Source: Campylorhamphus procurvoides (taxonomy: Eukaryota; Chordata; Aves; Passeriformes; Dendrocolaptidae). From it: a stretch of DNA of 64,000 nucleotides. Each line of letters begins with the position of its first letter. Within the stretch, counting starts at the first letter, position 1. This document shows, piece after piece, positions 12,201-24,200 of this stretch. Below the pieces are notes generated by a model. It did no database searches, was not told the DNA's origin, and was given only the letters and a program-made list of their open reading frames with translations. The stretch spans positions 124,001 through 188,000 of the forward strand of contig WBMV01004156.1 in the NCBI GenBank assembly GCA_013396655.1. The letters run 5' to 3'. The position numbers were made by a program, and so were the translations under genes.

Positions 12201-15200
12201 AATTTCTCTACAGGAGCCAACTTATTGCCTGGCATAGAATATTCTTAATAAACTGTTCTGCTATTGCTATGGCCTCTCTTCTGCCTGCATCATAGGAAAA
12301 ATCAGCTGAAGTGTGTTTTGCCTAGGAGGTTGGTCTGTGCTTGTTTTTAAGCTCCTAATTTGTTGCCTGCAGAGATTCAGGGAACCTGGTGCCGGCTATC
12401 CCGGGGAGCAGAGTCCCAGACAGGAAAGGGTAAAGAGCATGAACAAATGGCATGGACGCTGGTGACACAAAGCTGGGTGGGGTGTGTGCAATGGTGACAC
12501 AAAGCTGGGGGGAGTGTGTGCAGTAAAGGGAGCAAATATACTGGGGAGTGAAACACACTTATCCTAATGCTGCTGTTAACACGCTGGAGCTGCCCAGAGT
12601 CGATTAGGAGTGATTCTTTGTGTGATAGCCACGTAAATGCATAACAAGCGTTCATCAGCAGTGTGCTATGTGCTTTTATTTTGCCTTAGATCTAGCACTG
12701 CAGCTCTTCTCATTCTTCTTTTCCTCTTACACCTCTTTAGTGAAGTATGCTGTGGCTGTAGCAGAACAAGAAGAGTTATGTTTGGTGCTAATTCATGCGA
12801 ACGTCGTTGCATTGTATTCACTGCTTGCTTTCTGGATGGTTAAACAACTGGCATTCCATCTTGCCTCCTACAGGCCAAAGTAAAAGGAAAAATGATGAGA
12901 CATTATTTAGTATAGAGACTTTGAAGCCTTCTTAACAATGAAATATTCAACAGTCTGTCTGAATGGCTCCATATTATACAGAAGCATGGGAAAAGAATAG
13001 ATAGGCACTCAAAAGGATCAGTTGATTTGAATTCATATTGACAAATTAATTGACGTTCCAGTAAAAGCTTTGAATGAATTAAGTCATAAGTGGTAGCCAG
13101 CAATAAAACAGTTGCAACTTTCAGAATGTGTTCTAACAAAAGCCTCTTGTGGGCAGAATGTTTTCTGACAGGCAGTAGAAAATGAATATGTGTGTCTGCA
13201 GTGACACAGAAGCCCACAGCTTTATAATGGGCCCTAGTTTTATTGAAAATGATCTAGTAGGAAGGAGTAGGTGGAACTGGAAGCAGCTTGAAAGTAGAGA
13301 GCAGTATTAATGCATCTGAATGTGAAAAGTGTTTTTCATAAACTGGGTGTGAACCCAGTTTTCTGTTCTGCATTGGAGGACAATAAACAATACAGAGTTG
13401 TACCCTGGCATTCTTGACAGATCAAGCCTGAAGTTTCTTGATGTGCATGTTTGTGGTTCCTGGTCCGTTTGCTTTTGTACTCTGCAAGCAAATTAGCTGA
13501 AATCTGTGTGATACTGCAATTGATACTCTGCTTTATACTTCAGGCCACAAGCCAGGTCTCTTCTCCATGTCACCAAGTGCACCACACGACAGTTTAGGAA
13601 GATTGATATGAAAGACCAGAATAGCAAAGCTGTCAAATACTGTGCCTGGGGTGTGTTGACGTGGTAGTGCAGAAAGAACAAGTAGGACAGTGAAGTTGCA
13701 TAAGTAAAACTGGCAGCTCCTGTGATTGTCTGGTTTTGCTGTTCTAGCTTCGACCAGCCAGGCTCATTAAAACATCCGCTCTTTGGCATGCAAAGCATTC
13801 ACTTTGCATATACCACCATCTTTAAGAAATTAATTAATTCTTTATGAGAACTGAAGGACACTACCCTAAAAATACATGTTTCTGTGTGCAAAATCTAAGA
13901 AACAAGTACAGGTTTAGATATTTAAAGGAAACCCTCAAGAACGGGGAAAATACAAATAAGCTCCTTTGTGCAAGATAAAGCTGCAGTTTTAAATTATTTT
14001 TTGGTGGCAATGCCAGAGAGAAAGGCTGTGCACTTGTTTGGTTTTGGCTGCAGCAGTCATGATGGGAGACATGTGAATAACAGCTGCATCTACTGTTCCT
14101 TGCCCTTGAGAGTCAAAAGATCATTAGGACAGTAGACATTGGGGAAAAAAAGTCTTCACACGAGAGCTCCTCTTGCTGTTCTGCATGTGAATGTCATACC
14201 TTTTGGCTGGCATTTTGGTGTCTCTTCCTTTTGGGGCTTTCTTTTGCTGGTTTGTTTACTTCCTCCCTCCTTCCTCGTCTCACAGAGATCTCCTCGTTTG
14301 TTTTCTGGTGACCAAGTGCCTGAGAATGTTGTGCAAAGGGCATGTCAGCTGGCTGCCCTCCTGGAGTCCAGACGTGCAGTGAGGCATCAGGTGACGACAG
14401 CCCTGCCTATCTGGTGTCCTGTATCTCTGAGATTCTGAGTACAGGTGAAATCTGGGGTCAGAGAGAGAAACTCACCAAAATACAATGGCCACTGCTCTAC
14501 AGTCATGTGGTCAAAATGACAGTCAAGTCTATTTTGTGTGGTGTTTTCTTCTGACTTGCCAGTTTTTAGCTGTCTCCTTGTTTGGTGAGTGTTTCTGTTC
14601 CTCAAAACACAACATTAAATTAACAAACAGCCTCTGAACTTGAGCATACATGCTGAAAAACAGCTGGGCTCCAGATCAAATCATCTTGCACTGGTCGTTT
14701 ACCAGTCAGTTGCTCACAGATTTACTTGCTTCTGGAAGCAAGAACATTCACATTTTCCAAGAGTAATTCCTGGCTCTGAAATACTACTTTTGTGTCCCTA
14801 CTTCCTGCACAGTTATTTCCAATGGTAGAGCTGGCAGCTTGTGCAGGGTTTCTTTGATTCCAGCGTACTCTTCTGTTTTGTTTTGGTTTTGTGTTTAATT
14901 TTCTCTCCAGTGTGTTGTCTTTGGGATATGGGAACATGCTGGTTCGAACTGGGGTTTCTTTAGCTGCTTCCCCTATCTCTGTTTTCGGTTATCTTCAGCG
15001 GCGTTTGGCAAACTGTGGAGCGCTTTTGGAAAACACCGTGTACAAAAGGGATTTTGTTCATAACTTATTGTTTTAAATTAGCCATTCAGAATCAAACTGT
15101 CTTCATGAGCTGGAGCATAAACACCCCCATAACTTTTGCTGGTGGGCATAACTTCTCCAAGCGATACTGAAAGGAAATTTATAGCATCTAGATCATTTCT

Positions 15201-18200
15201 CATTGCTGGATTTTTTTGGGGATACCATCCTTGCTGACAATGAAAGCCAGTGAAGCTGTTTTCTAGGGAAGAACAGTGAAACTTTGGCTAGATTTATGAT
15301 TTTGGGACATAGAACAAGGTGTGAAAGACTGAATAAGAAGACTAGTTTAAACATAGTGGCACCTAATTCTTAATGAAGATCTTGGGCATGATCCACAATG
15401 CTCATGTGCATTTTCTTATGCTCTTGAGATGATAATATAGAAATGAAGATCTAGACCAAAACATCTTGCTCCTTTTTTTTTGTGTTGCTCTTTGGCAATT
15501 TGAAGCTCCTTTTGAGGGTGCAAAAGGTGTACAGCATTGCAGTGCAAAATAGAATTTATTTTTTAAATTGTCTAATTTCTGTACTGTGCAGAATTGAAAA
15601 GGAGAGAAAATGGAGGGGAGAGAGAGAATGCAAAGTAAAGGAAAGCATAAAGTGGGTAGGGCAGAGAGGAAAAAGAGGAAACAGATGTTGGAACACTGCA
15701 AGCAATGATGGATTATGATGTGGGATGTAAGGGAAGAAAACAAGAAAAATAGTTTAGTCAGAGAAAGAAGGCTTAGCAAAGTAAGACATTTTCCAAGAAG
15801 AAATGTGATTAAATGCTGATGATCTTAAGTACAGAAAACTTGTATATTAACAGTTATAATTCTTTAAATTGGGGAAACTGTGAAAGCCAAGCATTTTTGC
15901 ATTTTGTCCAGTAAGTTTAATCCTGAGGTTAGCCTACCCTAAGTGGCTAGAAGTAGCTATTTTCATGGGTCATGCAGTTCCATGACATTTACTTTTCCTT
16001 TTTGTTACTAAAACCGTAATTTTCTTTTCAAAGAGAGTAATTTTTAAAAAAGAAATTTGTGTAGTTTTTATTTCCAGACTATAATTTTTGGGAATGTACA
16101 GTTTCTACCAGTGCTGCTGTTTGTCTGATACTTCCAACTTTTGCCTTTTTCCTATTTATGTGTTGCATTTCTTGTGCAAGGGGCATAATAATCTATAAAG
16201 ATAATGACATGGGTATATTGGAAGACCAAATTTTGGGTTCTCCTGTGAAGAACCAGTTTCAGAAGGATGCAGATTCTCAGATTGTGTTTCACTCTTTCCC
16301 ATTTGATAAGCAAGAGCAGCAGATTATATTGATTCATTCTTTTTTGTGTGATTTTTCTCATCTGCTTACAGTAAATTTAAAGTTGGAAGTTTGCTGCTAA
16401 TTGCAGGAAGTACATACAAGCTTATTTCTTTCTCTTCCATCCCCAAGGAGGGCAGGCTTTTGGTTCATAGAGTTAAAATGTAGAGGAGGTCTCAAATGGC
16501 CTGCAAGATGATCTTAGTGCCTTGGGCCAGTAACAGAGAACAATGGGAGATACAGGAGGAGCAGAGGAAATTGATTTGGAATCTTTGCCAGTGGCTTAGT
16601 TGGTTGGGCTACAGGAGATTGGACATCTGGGGAAGGAGGTAACTGCTTCCAAATGGTCCTTAAATAACTTAAAACCTAATAAAGAGTGTATTAAGAGTGA
16701 CTTGCTCTTCCTCGCTAGGGCGAAAGTGAAGATACACTGGATATTTTCCCCACTTTTCCTACAAGAGTCTTTGAGAAGTTTTGCCGGTGGCTGAAAAGGC
16801 CTGAGTGTGTTTTTTCTTTCCAATTTATTTTCTCTTCCCTCCGTAGCCGTGCGTGATTGTTTTGACTTGTATTTTATTTTGTAGCCTGAGACTGAGCCGT
16901 CTCGCCGATTCTTTGTTGACCAGTGGGAGCTCTCCCTTAGCCTCCGCTCCTCCAACCGCCCTTCCTCACCTTCCTCCGACTCCCTGCGACAGGTAGCCTT
17001 GGCCTGAGCCTTGCCAGGTGCACCCGCCTGTGTTTGCTTTGGCCAAGGACACGCCACAGGGGATGGCCAGGCTTGCAATGCTTCACCTGCAGAGCGCCGT
17101 GTCTGTGCCCCGGCTGTGCCCAAAGCAGGGCCCAGGGGCAGCCTCTGCCCGGCACGGCTCGGTGCTTGTGCGGCCATAAAGCAGTTGGGAGCTCAATGTG
17201 TTTAACGCTGGGTGTGTCAATGAAAAGCTTGTGTTATTGCTCACTCTCAAACCAGTTTTGTTTTGGAGCACTGATAGTCTTTCTGGCTGTGCAGTGAAAG
17301 CTTTCTGGGTTTGCTTGCTGCTTTGGTTGAGGTTTGGGGCCAAATGACAGAACGTGCTTGTGTGTATATGGTTAGTGGGCAGTGTGAAATAAAAAGCACT
17401 TTGGCTTCCTGAAAAATCACTGAGAATTCAAACGAGTTGCAGTTGTCAAACATAAACAGCAAGAACTTGATTTGACCTAAGATGGAGCTTTTTTTGACCT
17501 AAGGTGGTTCTTTACCCACTCTTGAAAACGCTGCAGAATGCTGCCCATCTTGAAGGCTTTTGACCATGGGAAAAAATGATAAAATGCTTCATTTATGACC
17601 CATTACTAGGCCAGATGTCATATGTAGGAAAAAAGCAAAATAAATCAGAAACACACAACTACATATGAAAAATCCAGCAACTAAATTTCTCATACCAGAT
17701 GGTCCAAGGTATTGTGAGTTAATATTAACATAGTCACTTTTTAAGCATGGAACCTCCTATGTACTGGTAGAAAGTTAAAGATCCTGAAGGATCTGCATTT
17801 AAGGTTGGGTGAAGGTTTCAAATCTAAACTTTGATCAGGGGAAACCTGGTTCAGCAAAAAGAAAGTTTTTCCCATGCCATGGAAATGCTTGATCTAGCTT
17901 TTAAGAACTTAAAAAGCCTCAAAGGTTTTTGGTCCTTTAGAGGAAAATGGGAAACTATTATGATTTACCTGTTAAAGATTCAAGCTGAAGAAAATTTTAA
18001 AATGCAATACTTGACAAAATCTGATCTATGTCATAGCAAGGCGACTGCAAGTATGTGAGGAAAGCTATGGAGCCTAGAAGATTCTGAAGGGCAAATCATT
18101 TGTTATTTCTTGCACATAGAAGTGCTGCAAATGCTCTGCATTTTAGAATGTTATCATTAGAGAGGTATAAGTTCTTTTGGAGCAGAAATAAACCCTTATT

Positions 18201-21200
18201 ACTGCAGTGACAAAGAGCTTAAGGAATTAGGACTGTAGTGACTGCAGCAGTAATCTCTGGCTGAGCATTCCATTTTCAAAGTCTTTTTCCCAAAGAAGTA
18301 TCCATTCTGTTGCAAGTTTCAGGTTTTGTGATGCTTCCTGCTGTTCTCATGTCTGAACTTGTGAAGGTCTTAAACACACCTAAAAGGCTAATAACCACAT
18401 GAATTAAATTAGCTATTAGTTGTGGGAAATAATTAGTGTGCTTGGAGCAAGTTCTGCTATACAAGTCAAGGGAGTTTTGAGGTACAACTATAGTCCTTTC
18501 CTTGTATTATCCTTGGTATTTTACACTTGCAAAAAGCTGGAATGTCTCTCAGATGATCCTGTATTAGTTGAGTCTCCAGCTAAAAGCATTCATGATGTTT
18601 CTTAGTCTGGAAGAGGGAAGTTGCTTGGCGTGTTCCTTGCTGCTCCAAGTCAAATACGTGGCGTTTGCAGTGACTGAGCTAACATGGATGTTACCACATC
18701 ATTTTCTTAACCATGTAATTATTGCCAAGGGTTGTGTTTCCTGTGAAAAACACTTCCTCCACTCCTGCAGTGGTTACACTTGGCTTGCAGACACTCCTTT
18801 TGTACCCTCTAACATAACAGCCAACTTGCCTAGATTCCTCGGAATACTGGAGGGGTTATAGGTATCCAAAGTTGCACAGTCAGTCGGTACCCGTGATGGA
18901 GAAGAGCCAAGTCATAAAGCCTTGTTCACAGTTGAACAAGTATACATTCCAGATGTGTGCAGGTATGGCTTTAATGCATTGGATGAGGCTCTTCCATCTT
19001 TTTCCATATAAACCTCTGTATTTTTAGCAGTGGAAGAATTCATATTTTTCAGTCACTGTGAGTTCCTTAGTTAAGAGCCTCTTCCCACTCTGTTAATGCT
19101 CTGTAAATGAATTCTTCCTAGTTGCTAAGCATATAAATACACTGTTGTCATCCGCATGTTGCATTAGACTATGTGACATACCTTCTAAAAGATCTTTGTT
19201 TCTGATACCAATTTTACCTGGAACCTAAAATCTTACCCTATATTTAGCCTCATCTTTTAGGAGTGGCTATGCTCAGGTTTCTGGGTGCAAAATACCCCAT
19301 GAGTGAAAACAAGATCTGCTCCCTTCATCACCGTAGTATTTCTGGAACACTTTGACAATTGCCAAGTGCAAATCTCCCTGTCTGTTCTCATAGGTGATCC
19401 TGGACTGGACTGGTGATTTCTGATGACATTGGCTTTGCTATTACTACTTGTCACTTCATATTGTCCACTGTCTTGGCATGATTTGACCTCTCTGCACCTT
19501 TTCACCACCTAACCTCTCATCATTTTAGTTATTTTTTTTTAATTTGCTTTCTTTTTTCTTTTCTCACTTCACTATTGTTTTATCCAACCCATCTGGTAGA
19601 AGTACATAAAGATGTACACAGGCGGAGTGAGCTCATTGGCTGAGCAGATAGCCAATCAGCTTCAAAGGAAAGAGCAACCCAAAACCCTTCTAGACAAGAA
19701 GGAACTGGTAAGACCATGTGCCAAAGATGCTGTGTGTTTGTGATTAGATGTCCTGTAGATCTGAAGTATTGTGAGTGTCCAGTTGTTACACCACTGATGG
19801 GATCTGTCGTAGCTTTGTGAAAGACTTTGTTTCCCTTTCTCTATCCACCCTCACTTTTGTCCTCATTTCCCCTGCCAAATATTTTAATCTCAGCATCCCA
19901 GGATTGTTCATAATTAGTTGAGAAACTCTCCGTAACACTTTTTCTTACTTCTGCTGCATTCTGGAGGAGATACTGATTTTGATCCTGTAGGTCTAAGAAG
20001 TGCTATTTGAAGGTTTTCTAAGGGTTTTTGACTTCCTGTCGTATGGCTCCTAAAGTCATTTATTTCAAGGTCATCATTAATTCATCATTAATAATACTGG
20101 TGTCCACTCAGCTACCCAGAGCTTATTTTACTCCTGATACATGTAGGCATGGCATCCTCGAACCCTTTTTCCTGGACAATAAGGTTAGTTTTTGGTGTCC
20201 TGGTTCAAACTGTGAATCATGTCCAAGAACTGCAGCATCCACGTGTGAAAGAACTGCAGCATCCAGGTGCTCCTGTGTCCACATAAGTGAAGAGCAGATT
20301 TGACGGTGTCACCTTGGTGGGGCTGGGCACACATGGATTTAGCCATCCCTGTTTCTGTCTAGGGCTCCCTCAAAAAGGAGTTCCCCCAAAACCTGGGAGG
20401 CAGCGACGTCTGTTACTTCTGCCGCAAGCGGGTCTATGTGATGGAGAGGTTGAGTGCTGAGGGCAAGTTCTTCCACCGCAGCTGCTTCAAGTGTGAATAC
20501 TGTGCGACCACCCTGCGTCTGTCGTCCTACGCCTACGACATTGAAGATGGTAAGAGAAGTTTGCCTTTTGGTCAGAATTCTCTTTACTGTCCTGGCTTGT
20601 CTGTTGAGCGATTGCAGCTCTTTTCTTTTTTAGCTTAAAAATTATTTGGTGTGTTAGGGAAGAGAGTAACTCCCGTTCCAAAGACACCATCCAACTGTTG
20701 AATCTTTATGGATTTTCTGTGGCCAGGTCATGCTGACAGCAAAATGACTGAGCTCGTAGGAATTAATTTAACTTGGTAACAGCTGCTGGAATGCAAAGAA
20801 ACAAACAGTATCTGGAGGCTTTAAAAGGATTTGAAGGTTGAGTTTGAAAGTTAGACCCTTTACTCTCATTTGACAGAATTTAAATAAAACCCATTAGTGT
20901 TTAATACCACTTAAGAGAAAATTGGAGTTGGAGAGAAATGTAGTCAGCTTGTTCTTCTTGAAGATATTACACATCTCCAACTCTATGTTTATTTTAGATG
21001 TACTAAAATAGGAACTTTATAATCAGGGACTATGATAATAGGCCATTACAAACTAAGTTCTGTTTATATAGCAAAAAATTGAGCACCAAAGTTGAGTAGA
21101 GGTAAGTCAATGTTAGAGAGGGAGTGGTGTTGAAGTTACTGCAGATTCAGTAATGACTCATTTTCTGTATCTGATAGACCAAGGAGGAAGAAATATGACT

Positions 21201-24200
21201 ACAAAACTTGCTGATGACTCAGTTAACAGAGTCTAACAAGAATTAAGGGAAGCTTCAGATATACCCTACAAGTCTGAGAAACCAGACAACGTGCCAGCAG
21301 ATGAAACTCAATTTATCAACAAATTGTGCATATTGGAAGTAATACATTGAAATCACCCATCACTTGTGAAAAGTAATCTCCTTTTAGGAGTAGCAATATA
21401 TTGCAGTCTTTGCTTGAACAGTGATTGACAAAAGTGTTACATTTCCTGAAGAAAAATAATTGAGAAAGTGTTTCAGATAAATGCTGGTTTATTTCAGCAT
21501 TATGCCTTTATTTTCTTCCACAGCTGCCTGTCTTGAATTCTATCTCAACAGGAAATTATGTGCAAAATGGTGTAAAACTAGTGACAGGTTTGGTGCAAAG
21601 GATTCTACTTGGGCCATGATGGTGTAGAAAACAAAGTTAACAGGAAAAAGATGTTAGTACTGGTTGCCAAACATGAAGTTAAAATTATAAACCGATATGC
21701 CACAGGATGAAACTCCAGAGTATTCTACTGCAGATGGAAATGTTACAAAATTGATAGATATCTACTGCATCTAACTAGGAAGAATCTTTTTGAATGTATT
21801 GGGTAGAGTACGGGCCATGGAAACACCATCTAGGCTTAAGGGGCAGAAAGAACCAAAATTATGTATTCATGATGCATTTTATAATGACTTGCTCGGTTGT
21901 GGAAAGTTGAGGAAACTTAGAATCATCAAACCAGACTCCCAGTAAGGAATAGAAACCCTTTTATTTCTTGTCCAGAAGGTCAGCAGACTTGGCATGCAAG
22001 TTTAAAGGGGCCAATGGTAATTTTGAAATCAACATATAAAAGTAACATCTTTGTCAGGAATCAGAGTTGGGAAACAGCGTTTTTTGAGCACTGTTGTTAT
22101 TTTGGGCATTCACAGGTAACTGAATACCTGACTATATGTTAAGCAGTAGCAGACTGAGCTCCTCTGTCAGCTGTTTTAGGACACCAACAGTTTTTACCAG
22201 CAGATTTAGTGATTCCCTCTGCAAGCCAGCTTGCGTATGCATTTATGGCCAGAGAGTTGTCAGTGAAGCAAACACAAAGCCTGGGGAATTTCAGCATTAT
22301 GTAAGCACTGATTGTGAAATGATATTCCATGCCTAACAGTTGTGAGTATATGTGAAGTGGATGTGGCCAAAGAGAAATATGTGGTATCCTGCCTAAGCTG
22401 ATAATTGTGAAAATTTAGCTTATATTTCATTTTGAGTTTTCTTTGGGAGAAAAAAAGCCCCACAGAACTGCACACACATTGTTGCTGTTCATGTAGCTGT
22501 TGGGACTGATAAGCATTCTGCAGTCAGGGGCTGCTTTTAGGCTTCAAAGTCTGAGAATTTTTATCTAAGAGCTTTTCTGTTGCTGCTCATTTCAGGCAAT
22601 CTGAGTGGTTTTCACAAAGAGTAAATATTAAGAGATGCTTATTTCAGTAAAACTTCTAGATAGATAGTGTTTGTCACTTTTCCATCATAAAACAAAGGAC
22701 TGTACAAATACCAGCCCAGAGAAACTAGAGAAAGGGGTAGAGGTCTGAATATATGTTGGGAATGCATTAGCAAAGCTCTAGGAATAGGATAGCAGTAGGA
22801 GATGCTATGGGCTGCGTAGACCAAGCAGGATACACTGGGAAAGGTACAGTGGAAGATAAATTATGTGGCATCAATTTGCTGCAATTATTATTATTATTTG
22901 TATTATGGTATTAGGAGTGCTGCTTGTCTTCCTGACAGTGCTCCAGTGAAAAACCTATCTAGACTCCTGGGCTGTTCCTAAACCAGTAGTATCACAAAAG
23001 GTCTTATTTGTGAAAATGAAACATTGTTTGACTGTCCTTTCTACAAGTAGACACTGTGCACTTTGAGAGATGGTTCTTTGGGAGTTAACACTGTCCTCTC
23101 CCACTTTCCTCTGCTGGTTGTATTCATTCTTGCTTTTTCCAAAAGTGCTTCTGCCAGCTTTTCATGTGATGATTTCTTTGTTCCTCACACACTGCCGCAT
23201 TGTTAGCATGTGATACCACACAAGCCTCACAGCTTTGCTTTGGTGTTTGATAGGATTTTAAACTAAATGGCTGTCAGGCACCCAATGGAAAGGAGGCTAG
23301 TTGTGAGGGGGAGAGAGAAGGGCTGGAGTTAAAACTTCACATAGGGTTTGCCTCTCGTGTACAGTGAAGAAATCTGAGGGAGCAACAGGAATAGCAGCAG
23401 AAAACAAGCTGTAGTGAGATGGATGTTTATCTAGTGCTAAACTCCTGTGTTCTCAGTGCTGACCATCTCTTGTGTTTTATCTGCAGGTAAATTCTACTGT
23501 AAGCCTCACTACTGCTACCGACTCTCTGGTTATGCTCAGAGGAAGAGGCCAGCAGTGGTTCCTCTGTCAGGAAAGGTAACTCGTTATTTCCATCTAATAG
23601 ATTTTGATTCTTAACATTAAGAAAGTACATATGGTATTTTGGTGGTGGGTTTTTTGTGTTTTTTTTCAAAGTAGAAAAATTCAGAGTGCATTCAGTTGCT
23701 TTTTTATATCATGGAAGCTTGCACTTCTACAAATTTTATTTAAAAGCAGTTCCTCTACTTATTGCTTCTCTTTTCATTGGATTTATTATAAAATGATGTA
23801 CCATCCTATTCAAAACGGTATTTTAATTTCTTTTCTTATTATTTGAAATGCTTGCTCAGTCCATGCAGATACTAAATGAATAATGTTACCAATTCTGGTT
23901 TTGCTTTGTTTCTCCATGGTTTTTCTTAAGATGAAACAAGTTGTTTGCTTTTCCTTTGAAACATGAAGTTCTACCCCACTTGCATATGCTATGAAAATCA
24001 ACTACCTTCATTTCTGAAGGTCTTCTGTGTGTTAATGGGTACCTGTGTGAAAAGATAGGATATCCCTTTTCCTAAACTATTGTAACGGAAGCATTTATGC
24101 TTTAAATGTGGGGTGAAGATGCACTGTGTAATATAGAAGTCTCTCAGCTTTTGTCATTACAATCCAAGGCACTTAATTTTTCTCCTCAAACTCCTTTTTT

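Noticed and set aside
15402..15779. Minus-strand open frame of 125 codons
   Set aside because: Low-complexity Leu/Phe/Ser composition from an A/G-rich intron; no splice logic and no homology I recognise.
16596..17177. Minus-strand open frame of 193 codons
   Set aside because: It lies over the GC-rich linker exon and CpG patch of MICAL3, spans AT-rich intron in its second half, and has no domain or family resemblance. GC-rich DNA makes such antisense frames common.
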